DNA of 12,198 bases from JBAXXL01 sp038206725 (GTDB lineage Bacteria; Bacteroidota; Ignavibacteria; Kapaibacteriales; UBA2268), in the NCBI GenBank assembly GCA_038206725.1, contig JBBRAO010000058.1, positions 1-12,198 of the forward strand, read 5' to 3'. Positions within the stretch are counted from its first letter, which is position 1; each line of letters opens with the position of its first letter. Made by a program: the position numbers and the translations under genes. The notes below the pieces were generated by a model that worked only from the letters and a program-made list of their open reading frames with translations, was not told the DNA's origin and did no database searches. Shown here one piece after another: positions 1 to 6,301 of this stretch.

Positions 1-17
1 TTAGTTTTGGTTTTCGT

Positions 18-2597
18 CTATCTTCTTATGATAATGCTTTTGTTTATTGATCCTTGTGAAGTACTGATACGAATAAAATAAACGCCTTCAGAGTATGTGT
101 TTACCGGAATTTTCATCAAACGGCTGTTTGTTTTGGTACTATAAACTGTTTCACCAAGTATATTTACAATTTCGATTTTGTTAATAGCTATGGATTCATT
201 ATTTACAGCAATGTTAATAAAATCGGATGCGGGATACGGGTAAACCAAGATGTTGTCACTTTGAGAAAGCGTCAGTCCTGAAGGACCTATTGTAGTAATA
301 TCAAAATCCAGCATATATTTTCCGGTTTGACCCGCGGTGTATGGGACTGCTTGAAAATAAATATCGCCGCCACCATCGGATTCGATATTGGAAGACAATG
401 TGTCATCTATTGGTTCCGACCAATCTTTACCGTTGAAGGAATACGAAAACAAGCCGTCAACCGTAAAAGTGTTATAATCGTCGTTGTAATATATATCCCA
501 CAGCTTTGGAGAAATACTATATTTATAACCCAATGGCAAAACGAGTTTGTAAACATCAATATCGTTTCCTTTATGAAAATTAGCGCCCTCAGTAGCCAAT
601 TTTGAGGTGTTATTATCAAAAGTAGGGGATAGGATGGAGGCTATTGGAATCGAATCGTTTGACTCGTATTTGTCCGGGAAAATTTCGGGAACGCGAACAA
701 TTACTCTCAGCGGATTATTGAAATATGGCGAACTGGTGAGCTTCCATTCAGACTCCTTCGATTTGTGCTGGAGCGTTAGATAATACGTTCCGGGAGCCAC
801 AACAATGGACTTGCAGGTGAAATCGAGGTATTCGAATTTGTAAGATTCACCCGGACCTAATCCATCTTCCTCAGAAATTGTTTTAATCATTTGAGCAAAT
901 TGACCACTCAAATCGTACAGCGCTAATTGGTAATCACCATAAAAAGTTGTGGTTCCGTTGTTTACAATATTCAATTTCACTGTTGCCGGTTTTTTCTGAG
1001 TTAATACCTTGCCGTTTATTACGTCGATAGGTGATTTTAATTCAATAAAATCAATAGGATTGAAGACCTTTATTTCTAAACTGTTAATAATTGTTTCCGT
1101 ACCTTGAACTTCGCACCAATTAATACCCTTCGGTCTAAAGTAAATTGAAACATAGTATATACCGGGAACTAGTCGGTTGGTACCTTGGCTTGAAAAATAC
1201 AATGATGTCGGCAATGTATCTCCTGCCTGCAAAAACTGTCCTCTCAATACTTGAACTGAATCAATTAAACGACCTTGATCGTCAAAAACCATAGCTCCTA
1301 TATCACCCAAGAAGTCAAAAGATGCTCGATTCGTAATAAAAGCCCTTACTAAATAAGGTTTTTTATATTCAATCAAACTGTCAGAAGTGGTATTTTTTTC
1401 AGCTAAAACAATATCATATTTTAGGGAATCATCTATTATTGGAGGCTGAACGTTAATAATTGCCATTTGGCCGGCGTTGAATCCCATATCAGCGTTCGGA
1501 TTTAAAGCACTCATCGCAAAATATCCATCACAGTAACCGCCCCACCCCCAGTTGAAATGGAAAAAGTCTTCGTTGTCGTAACCATCACAAACAAAAGCGT
1601 GACCGCCGACATTCCCATAACCGCAATACAGAATCGGTCTTGCCGAGTCGAGGTCGGATTTTAACAAATCAATCCATTCCTGATCGGTGTAATTTGTTTT
1701 ATATTCGTCGCGCAATGAAGTTTTGTAACTGAAGAATTTTTCAAATGCGGGTTTTACGTATTGCATATAAGCGGCACTCCCGGAGGGACTATAATTCATT
1801 TCAACACTTACGCCGCAATTATACATTAATTTAGCAACAGCAATATTGGCTTTATGAAGCGAGTTGGGCATAGAATCCCACTGGTATAGGGTTTTCCCAA
1901 AGTTTGCAGTTAAATTACCATAAACAGAGTGGTCATAAGAATGAGAAAAAACGCCTCTTTCAGGATAATTCCAGTACTTCAAAACCTGTGCCATAGCCGT
2001 TGCAACACAACCGGTAACGGAACCGCCCGGACAGAGTTCGTTGTAAAATGGTGCTTGGTTCCATTGAGTTTCAATTAAGGGCATTACAGAATTGTCGTCC
2101 AAATTTAGCTTTTGGGAGCGACCCGAAATACAATCAGACCATTGCATTTTGATTTGTTCTGTTGCTGATGTATGATTTTCGATTGCATATTTAATTTGAT
2201 GTTTATATCCATCCAGCCACTTTTGAACATTTGTTGGTATGTTATCAGGCGTGATACTTCCTGCATCAGAATACGCCAATATAGGTGTTACATTATCATC
2301 ACCGGAAACAATTATATATCCGGCATTGCTGATGTTGAAAATGTAATAATAGGCATTCGAATTACCTGTGTTGATTATATCGTTATCAGCAATCAGCGCT
2401 TTGAATGCTATATCTAATTTAATAGGATTGTTTTGGTTGATATTATTTGGCTTAAATGTTTGAAAGCAAGTTGAACTAATCTTGCTCTGAACAAAATATC
2501 GTGCAACCAATCCTGCAGTACTTTCATTTATGGGCTTTGTATTCGATTCACTAAAGAGGGAAAAAAGTATAACTACAATTGTAAATATTTTTTTCAT
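18..2597 (-). CDS. Secreted C10 family (streptopain-like) cysteine peptidase with T9SS sorting domain
   Basis: This 859-residue protein is probably an exported cysteine protease. Residues 1-16 form a signal peptide (MKK, then a hydrophobic stretch). Residues ~25-140 match a Spi-type inhibitory propeptide (YYIFNISNAGYIIVSGDD around 83-101). The C10 catalytic core spans ~170-385. It has the nucleophile Cys197 in TGCVATAMAQ, His333 in GGHAFVCDGY and the downstream NWGWGG motif (349-354), so the active site looks intact. After it come two Ig-like beta-rich regions (~395-515 and ~515-635) and a stretch resembling a pre-peptidase C-terminal domain (~641-768, beginning DKYESND). Residues ~781-859 are a Por-type T9SS sorting domain ending GVYFIRI...KSIIIRR. 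Family knowledge implies autoprocessing of the propeptide and outer-membrane translocation with removal of the C-terminal domain. The start is supported by AAGG eight bases upstream of ATG. The sorting domain reads YPYP where YPNP is usual. Substrate unknown. Confidence 0.93.
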   Translation of the reverse strand: MKKIFTIVVILFSLFSESNTKPINESTAGLVARYFVQSKISSTCFQTFKPNNINQNNPIKLDIAFKALIADNDIINTGNSNAYYYIFNISNAGYIIVSGDDNVTPILAYSDAGSITPDNIPTNVQKWLDGYKHQIKYAIENHTSATEQIKMQWSDCISGRSQKLNLDDNSVMPLIETQWNQAPFYNELCPGGSVTGCVATAMAQVLKYWNYPERGVFSHSYDHSVYGNLTANFGKTLYQWDSMPNSLHKANIAVAKLMYNCGVSVEMNYSPSGSAAYMQYVKPAFEKFFSYKTSLRDEYKTNYTDQEWIDLLKSDLDSARPILYCGYGNVGGHAFVCDGYDNEDFFHFNWGWGGYCDGYFAMSALNPNADMGFNAGQMAIINVQPPIIDDSLKYDIVLAEKNTTSDSLIEYKKPYLVRAFITNRASFDFLGDIGAMVFDDQGRLIDSVQVLRGQFLQAGDTLPTSLYFSSQGTNRLVPGIYYVSIYFRPKGINWCEVQGTETIINSLEIKVFNPIDFIELKSPIDVINGKVLTQKKPATVKLNIVNNGTTTFYGDYQLALYDLSGQFAQMIKTISEEDGLGPGESYKFEYLDFTCKSIVVAPGTYYLTLQHKSKESEWKLTSSPYFNNPLRVIVRVPEIFPDKYESNDSIPIASILSPTFDNNTSKLATEGANFHKGNDIDVYKLVLPLGYKYSISPKLWDIYYNDDYNTFTVDGLFSYSFNGKDWSEPIDDTLSSNIESDGGGDIYFQAVPYTAGQTGKYMLDFDITTIGPSGLTLSQSDNILVYPYPASDFINIAVNNESIAINKIEIVNILGETVYSTKTNSRLMKIPVNTYSEGVYFIRISTSQGSINKSIIIRR

Positions 2598-2600
2598 AAC

Positions 2601-2616
2601 ATTAACCTTATGTTTT
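2601..2616 (-). promoter_or_regulatory. Ribosome binding site of the C10 peptidase
   Basis: On the minus strand the leader reads ATAAGGTTAATGTT and then ATG. AAGG lies eight bases before the start codon, which supports the chosen start right before the signal peptide. Confidence 0.55.
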
Positions 2617-2633
2617 TCGGTCCAAAATTGGTC

Positions 2634-2667
2634 TTAAGACGGAAAAGTATTGATATTTCCGTCTAAA
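2634..2667 (-). promoter_or_regulatory. Inverted repeat in the leader of the C10 peptidase gene
   Basis: The arms AGACGGAAA (2637-2645) and TTTCCGTCT (2656-2664) are perfect 9-base complements separated by ten bases. Allowing one mismatch extends them to twelve bases each (2634-2645 and 2656-2667). The structure sits about 40-70 bases upstream of the peptidase ATG. One flank overlaps a perfect 10-base palindrome, GTCTTAAGAC, at 2631-2640, giving three GTCT/AGAC half-sites in about 35 bases. No T-run follows on the minus strand, so it does not look like an intrinsic terminator for prmA. It could be an operator for a dimeric regulator or a stabilising 5' UTR hairpin. The function is inferred. 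Confidence 0.45.
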
Positions 2668-2830
2668 GAATAAAAACAAAATTAATAAATAAATTAATGA
2701 AATCAAAATTTGTGGTTAATATTTTACTTTTCCGAGCTTGTGTTTTTGTTAATGCTGCAACTTTATCCTATTTCAGAAATTTTCATCTGGATTCTATTTG
2801 GTATTCCCAATCCAAATTAATCGAAGAATC

Positions 2831-2880
2831 CCACCCGGCCTCCCCAATGGGGAGGTGGAAGACCTCCTTAGTGTCCCCGC
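2831..2880. repeat. GC-rich hairpin island, possible dispersed repeat (REP-like)
   Basis: CCTCCCC (2839-2845), loop AAT, GGGGAGG (2849-2855) form a perfect 7-bp stem with a three-base loop. An overlapping alternative hairpin pairs GGAGGT (2851-2856) with ACCTCC (2862-2867), so the two structures exclude each other. The base composition contrasts sharply with the AT-rich DNA on both sides. Short C-run / G-run intergenic palindromes of this style recur in many Bacteroidota genomes. Calling this copy a member of a dispersed family is inference, because only one copy is in the window. Confidence 0.5.
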
Positions 2881-2895
2881 TTTTCTTCGCATTGG

Positions 2896-2946
2896 CAATT
2901 TATAATTTACAATTTATTTCTACATTTTTAACTTTCAATTTTCAAT
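2896..2946. repeat. AT-rich short direct repeats overlapping the prmA 3' end
   Basis: CAATTTAtaatttaCAATTTAttt (2896-2919) repeats CAATTTA. It is followed by tttCAATTTTCAATTg (2933-2946) with two CAATT units. On the minus strand the second block encodes the last residues and the TGA stop of prmA. The pattern resembles simple intergenic repeats seen in AT-rich Bacteroidota genomes; membership of a family is not shown here. Confidence 0.4.
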
Positions 2947-3780
2947 TGTGAAGTGGAATGCTTGCCATTCGTTTTCTATCATCGTTTTGTGCAACTTGAA
3001 TCCCAAACCTTTTGCTATTTCGATAATGGATTTGGCATCGTGAATCATAATACCGGAAATAAGTAAATCACCTTTTGATGTGTCCAACGCCTTTCTAAAT
3101 TTTGGCAGAGCGCCTTTGACCAAGTGATAGAATAGGTTAGCGGCAATACCGTCGGCGTGGGGAAGTTCCATAATATCAATGTTCCCTATTTCGATGTCCA
3201 TTTTGTCTGCTACATCGTTTAGCTCCGCATTTTCGATAGCATTTTCAACCGACCACTGGTCATTGTCGAATGCATAGCAGGATTTGGCACCGAGTTTAAC
3301 AGCTAAAATTCCCAGTACACCTGTTCCTGTCCCCGCGTCTATCCAAAAGCTATTTTTTTGGACAAGGCCGTCCATCAATGTGGCAACTAAGCGAGTGGTA
3401 GCGTGTTCACCGGTGCCGAATGACATCTTGGGGTTGATTAAAAGCTTAATAGGCGCATCAATTTCATTAGCTCTTGCCGACGGAGTAATGGCAATGCGAT
3501 CGTTAACTTTAAATGGCACCAAGTTTTTTTCCCATTCTTCGTTCCAGTTTCTATCGGCGATAATTTCTATTTCTTTGATAACAATATTATTTATCAGTTG
3601 ACTTAATTCTGCCAACATTTGGTTTTTTATTTCGTCGGAGAAATACTCTTCCGTAAATGTTATGGATAACAAATCGAAACCTTCTTCTATACCACAGAAA
3701 TCGAAATCGGTTAGTATATAATAAGCTTTTTCGTAATCTTCTTCTGCAACACTTAATACTATTTTTACGTAATTAATCAT
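2935..3780 (-). CDS. prmA: Ribosomal protein L11 methyltransferase PrmA
   Basis: A 281-residue cytosolic SAM-dependent methyltransferase, expected to methylate ribosomal protein L11. The N-terminal substrate-recognition domain (~1-75) is followed by the connecting segment RNWNEEWEKNLVPF (77-90). The PrmA signature FGTGEHATTR is at 121-130. The catalytic domain carries SAM motif I, DAGTGTGVLGI (148-158), then an acidic strand end (FDND, 171-174) and an AANL segment (213-216) in the place of the usual N-containing substrate-binding motif. Length is close to the family's (E. coli PrmA is 293 residues). No Shine-Dalgarno sequence precedes ATG. The start MINYVKIVLSV is at the expected place for the family. 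It is divergent from kdsC. The C-terminal residues FTIEN and the stop lie in the AT-rich repeat, so the tail may have been redefined by that sequence. Confidence 0.93.
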   Translation of the reverse strand: MINYVKIVLSVAEEDYEKAYYILTDFDFCGIEEGFDLLSITFTEEYFSDEIKNQMLAELSQLINNIVIKEIEIIADRNWNEEWEKNLVPFKVNDRIAITPSARANEIDAPIKLLINPKMSFGTGEHATTRLVATLMDGLVQKNSFWIDAGTGTGVLGILAVKLGAKSCYAFDNDQWSVENAIENAELNDVADKMDIEIGNIDIMELPHADGIAANLFYHLVKGALPKFRKALDTSKGDLLISGIMIHDAKSIIEIAKGLGFKLHKTMIENEWQAFHFTIEN

Positions 3781-3889
3781 ATCGGATACAATATTTTGTC
3801 TTAATAAACTTCTAATTATAACTACAAAATTACGAAATTATAGGGTAGAAGATATCAAAGATAAGCTAAAAAAGATAAAGCTTTTTGCA
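3781..3889. promoter_or_regulatory. Divergent promoter region between prmA and kdsC
   Basis: These 109 bases separate the divergent ATG codons. A TATAAT hexamer on the minus strand (3815-3820) and TATAAC on the plus strand (3817-3822) overlap as one AATTATAAC block, a plausible shared -10 region. For kdsC, TTTTGT (3794-3799) lies 17 bases upstream of TATAAC as a poor -35. The assignment is weak. Part of this stretch (3854-3889 at least) appears to encode the KdsC N-terminus. Confidence 0.3.
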
Positions 3890-4333
3890 ATGGACGTAGA
3901 TGGAACCTTGACAGATGGTAGTATGTACTACTCATCCGAGGGTGAAGCTCTAAAAAAGTTTTCAGCTTATGACGGAATGGGTATTACTTTACTACACAAG
4001 TACGGAATACAAACCGCCTTTATAACTAGTAAGGATTCCAAAATAGCAAAGAAAAGAGCTGAAGTACTGAATGTTCAGCATATTTATATTGGCTGTTGGG
4101 AAAAAGATGTAGCACTTAAAGAAATATCACTGAAAATGAATATTTCAACTGATGAAATAGCATATATTGGCGATGATGTTAATGATTTTGAAGCTTTGAG
4201 GCTTGCCGGTTTTAGTGCGGTTCCTGCAAATGCGATTGAGACCTTAAAAAAGGTTGTAGATTATGTTTGTAATTCAAAAGGCGGCGAAGGTGCCGTTCGA
4301 GAAATATGCGAAATGATTTTAGATGTTCGATAA
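3890..4333 (+). CDS. kdsC: KdsC-type HAD phosphatase (3-deoxy-D-manno-octulosonate 8-phosphate phosphatase)
   Basis: Hydrolyses Kdo-8-phosphate to Kdo in lipopolysaccharide precursor synthesis, in the cytosol (family knowledge). HAD motif I is DVDGTLTDG with nucleophile Asp2 and acid/base Asp4, counted from the ATG. Motif II is ITSKDSK, the conserved Lys is in WEKDVALKE, motif III is IGDDVND, and the tail GGEGAVREICEMIL is typical of the capless tetrameric KdsC group. The length of 147 residues is short for the family (usually ~160-190). The ATG falls only one residue before the nucleophile and would remove the first beta strand. The frame stays open upstream to a stop at 3770-3772, and the codons from 3854 read IKDKLKKIKLFA, a family-like N-terminus. 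There is no in-frame ATG, GTG or TTG there. A rare start such as ATC at 3854 (AGGG eight bases before it) or a sequence error is possible. A sialic-acid-type KDN phosphatase role is the main alternative. Confidence 0.85.
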   Translation: MDVDGTLTDGSMYYSSEGEALKKFSAYDGMGITLLHKYGIQTAFITSKDSKIAKKRAEVLNVQHIYIGCWEKDVALKEISLKMNISTDEIAYIGDDVNDFEALRLAGFSAVPANAIETLKKVVDYVCNSKGGEGAVREICEMILDVR

Positions 4334-4417
4334 ATTTATTATGAATATGTAAAAGAATTTTATATGCAAATGCATTAAAATAAATCACTAATTAGTTTAA
4401 CTAAAAGGAATATTGAG
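4334..4417 (+). promoter_or_regulatory. Gap with ribosome binding site before the YtxH-like gene
   Basis: An 84-base AT-rich gap follows kdsC. AAAAGGA (4400-4406 region) lies about eight bases before the ATG at 4418, a good Shine-Dalgarno. The short inverted repeat ATGCA-AA-TGCAT is at 4364-4375. There is room for a separate promoter, but no clear consensus was found. Confidence 0.35.
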
Positions 4418-4729
4418 ATGGCTGAACAAAAAGATTATTTGAAAGGATTAGCTTTGGGAACATTTATAGGTGGTGTTGCCGGTGCTATTACCGCTTTATT
4501 GATGGCACCAAAATCGGGTGCTGAATTGAGAAAAGATATCAGCACAAAAAGCGGCGAAGTTTATGGCAAAGCCACAGATTATGTTGCCGATGTCGAGAGA
4601 AAAGTAGAAGCTACTGCGGCTAAAGTAGTTGACACTGTTAGTTCAAAAACTAAATCAATTATTGACTCATTCAAAAAGAATGAAGGTCAATTCGAAGAAG
4701 AAGTTGAAGCTGAATTAAAGAAGAAATAA
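4418..4729 (+). CDS. YtxH domain-containing small membrane protein
   Basis: A 103-residue protein with one N-terminal membrane segment rich in Gly/Ala (~8-30, LALGTFIGGVAGAITALLMA), followed directly by the APKSG-x-ELRKD motif (30-40) that defines YtxH-type proteins. The remainder is charged and helical, with repeated Lys/Glu/Asp and Val, probably a coiled coil or amphipathic helix facing the cytosol. The molecular role of the family is not established; Bacillus YtxH is stress-associated. Here the gene is followed 55 bases later by a DUF948-like gene. The YtxH/DUF948 pairing recurs in bacteria and suggests joint action at the membrane. The start is fixed by an AAGGA ribosome binding site. Confidence 0.85.
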   Translation: MAEQKDYLKGLALGTFIGGVAGAITALLMAPKSGAELRKDISTKSGEVYGKATDYVADVERKVEATAAKVVDTVSSKTKSIIDSFKKNEGQFEEEVEAELKKK

Positions 4730-4784
4730 GCTAAATAAGTTGCTAACTAACTACAATAAACATATTATTGCCACAGGAGCTTAA

Positions 4785-5246
4785 ATGGAATTACTACGCG
4801 AAATATTAGTAATAATAGCGTTAATAATGTTCATCGCATTAGCTGTTTATATTATTATTTTAACCACATCGATAAAAAAATTCTTATCCGATGTTAATTT
4901 GAGTATTGATAAATTAGCTAAAGATATACGTATTATGCGTGAAAAAAGCGGTGAGGTGATTGACGAGATTAACATCTTTTCGAAACGTATTAATAGCATC
5001 GCCGCGGGTATTGTTGATTTAAAAGATATTGCTATCGATTCAATGACAAATCTGCGCTATGCTACTTATGAAATTAAAAATATGGCTACAAAGTTTAAAG
5101 GAAATGCTGAGAGATGTTCATCGGCAATTCATAATGTACAAGATACTATAAAGGATGTAGCTCATAAAATTGCTAGCCCGTTCGTAAGAATCGGTATTTT
5201 GTTTGAGGGATTTGGCAATATATTGTCAGCCTTCAAAAAAAAGTAA
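4785..5246 (+). CDS. DUF948-like single-span coiled-coil protein
   Basis: A 153-residue protein with an N-terminal transmembrane helix (~7-29, VIIALIMFIALAVYIIILTT), then a long helical region (~30-130) with heptad-like spacing of Ile/Leu/Val among Lys, Asp and Asn. This layout matches DUF948-type proteins, which look like the membrane-plus-coiled-coil part of chemoreceptors without a signalling tip. The C-terminus is short and basic (FKKK). AGGAG lies six bases before ATG (TTGCCACAGGAGCTTAA), supporting the start. It sits directly after the YtxH-like gene and directly before the terminator at 5278-5310, so the two probably share a transcript. Function unknown; the family assignment rests on layout and position rather than a signature motif. 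Confidence 0.7.
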   Translation: MELLREILVIIALIMFIALAVYIIILTTSIKKFLSDVNLSIDKLAKDIRIMREKSGEVIDEINIFSKRINSIAAGIVDLKDIAIDSMTNLRYATYEIKNMATKFKGNAERCSSAIHNVQDTIKDVAHKIASPFVRIGILFEGFGNILSAFKKK

Positions 5247-5277
5247 CTTTATAATTTTAATTTAAAACACGAAAGCT

Positions 5278-5310
5278 AAGAGACTCACTGAACTGTGAGT
5301 CTCTTTTTTT
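5278..5310 (+). terminator. Intrinsic terminator of the kdsC / YtxH / DUF948 side
   Basis: AAGAGACTCAC (5278-5288), loop TGAACT, GTGAGTCTCTT (5295-5305) form a perfect 11-bp stem, followed by five more T residues (5306-5310). On the plus strand this is a textbook rho-independent terminator. On the minus strand the stem is not followed directly by a T-run (it continues AGCTTTCGTGTTTT), so it would be weaker for the convergent operon. The right arm and loop lie inside the last codons and stop of the convergent gene at 5285-5689. Confidence 0.88.
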
Positions 5311-5689
5311 GAAACATCAAACCAAAGATTATCAAAATGGTTGAAATAATAATATAAGTTAGATGAAGTACCGGGTGAAATGTATGGGTTATTATCATTT
5401 CAACCGAAATCCAAATCAATAAAGCAATACCTTCTAAAATAATCAAATACTGATAGTATTTTGTTCTTTTGGTTGCTAAGATTGCGGTAAATAAACTTAT
5501 CAAACCGACAAACACAAACAGAGCAATTCCGGGAATTAGATAATTTTGAAAGGGTGAATTGGTTAATAAAGATGAAGATAACTGAATCATTTTTCCGCTT
5601 GGGTCTATTATCAGGCGTAAACCACCGCTAATACCTGTTAGAAAATTAAAAAAGAGGAGTACAATTGTTATAATTTGTAATGTTTTCAT
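5285..5689 (-). CDS. Four-TM integral membrane protein of unknown function
   Basis: A 134-residue protein I do not recognise. Four hydrophobic segments are visible at ~5-27, ~50-71, ~79-100 and ~108-126, joined by short loops. The largest loop (28-49, DPSGKMIQLSSS...) lies between TM1 and TM2. A basic tail (QKKRLTVQ) suggests a cytosolic C-terminus. No catalytic motif is visible. The general layout resembles small DoxX-like or DUF-type four-helix membrane proteins, but I cannot assign a family. The start is supported by AAGG seven bases upstream of ATG, and that site overlaps the TAA stop of rdgB (9-nt gap), so it is the last gene of the phosphatase-meaB-rdgB operon. Its final codons double as part of the terminator stem of the opposing transcript. 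Confidence 0.75.
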   Translation of the reverse strand: MKTLQIITIVLLFFNFLTGISGGLRLIIDPSGKMIQLSSSLLTNSPFQNYLIPGIALFVFVGLISLFTAILATKRTKYYQYLIILEGIALLIWISVEMIITHTFHPVLHLTYIIISTILIIFGLMFQKKRLTVQ

Positions 5690-5698
5690 AATATAACC

Positions 5699-6301
5699 TT
5701 ATTCTTTATAACTAATTAAAAATTCCTGGAAGGTTTTTAATGCAATTGCTCTATGGCTAATTTTATTTTTTTCATCCGGTCGCATTTCGGCAAAGGTTAT
5801 ATCATAACCTTCAGGAATAAAAATCGGGTCATAACCAAAACCACCCGCACCTTTTTCTTCATCAATAATTTTTCCCTTGCAGATGCCTTCAAAATAGTAT
5901 TCCTTTTTGCCATCATAAAAACAGATTACGCAACGAAACTGAGCAGACCAATCCTCTGTATGTAATTTCTGAAGTTCAGAAATTATTTTTTGTCGATTCT
6001 CTTTATCATTTCCGTGAGTTCCCGAATACCGTGCAGAATGAATTCCAGGTTTACCGGCAAGCGAGGTAACCTCTAAACCCGAATCATCAGAGAAACAGGG
6101 ATGTTTTGTAAGATGGAATATATGCTTAGCCTTAATTAACGCGTTTTCTTCGAATGTGGAACCTGTTTCTTCGACTTCTATATCCATATCGGTTAGTTCG
6201 TTTGGCGTCAGTATTGATAAATTATTGAAATGCTCATTTTTGAACATAGCTCTATATTCATCGGCTTTATGTTTGTTATTCGATGCTAATACTAATTTCA
6301 T
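5699..6301 (-). CDS. rdgB: XTP/dITP diphosphatase (RdgB/HAM1 family)
   Basis: A 200-residue cytosolic pyrophosphatase that hydrolyses non-canonical purine triphosphates (dITP, XTP, ITP) to monophosphates, preventing their incorporation into nucleic acid. Family motifs are complete: the N-terminal substrate loop LASNNKHK (5-12), ETGSTFEENALIKA (45-58), the catalytic/metal motif SDDSGLEV (71-78), GIHSARYSG (86-94), the base-recognition motif GFGYDPIF (154-161) and SHRAIA (182-187). The length is normal for the family. Its ATG overlaps the meaB stop in an ATGA arrangement, which indicates translational coupling with the upstream meaB. Nothing looks altered in the active site. Confidence 0.95.
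   Translation of the reverse strand: MKLVLASNNKHKADEYRAMFKNEHFNNLSILTPNELTDMDIEVEETGSTFEENALIKAKHIFHLTKHPCFSDDSGLEVTSLAGKPGIHSARYSGTHGNDKENRQKIISELQKLHTEDWSAQFRCVICFYDGKKEYYFEGICKGKIIDEEKGAGGFGYDPIFIPEGYDITFAEMRPDEKNKISHRAIALKTFQEFLISYKE

Larger units (their letters stand above)
2598..2934. other. 337-base intergenic region between prmA and the C10 peptidase
   Basis: No convincing gene is present. From the peptidase side it holds the leader and inverted repeat (2598-2667), then an AT-rich stretch with no recognised content (2668-2830), then a GC-rich hairpin island (2831-2880), then AT-rich short repeats (2896-2946) that run into the last codons of prmA. Both flanking genes point left, so the peptidase promoter should lie here, but I could not pick a convincing -10/-35 or Bacteroidetes -7/-33 pair. 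Confidence 0.6.

Noticed and set aside
2634..2667. The leader inverted repeat as the terminator of prmA
   Set aside because: No T-run follows on the minus strand, and the hairpin lies nearly 270 bases past the prmA stop, close to the next start codon.
2697..2951. An 84-codon open frame on the plus strand across the intergenic region
   Set aside because: It runs through the hairpin island, the AT repeats and the 3' end of prmA on the opposite strand. It has no ribosome binding site and no recognisable motif, and its composition follows the repeats.
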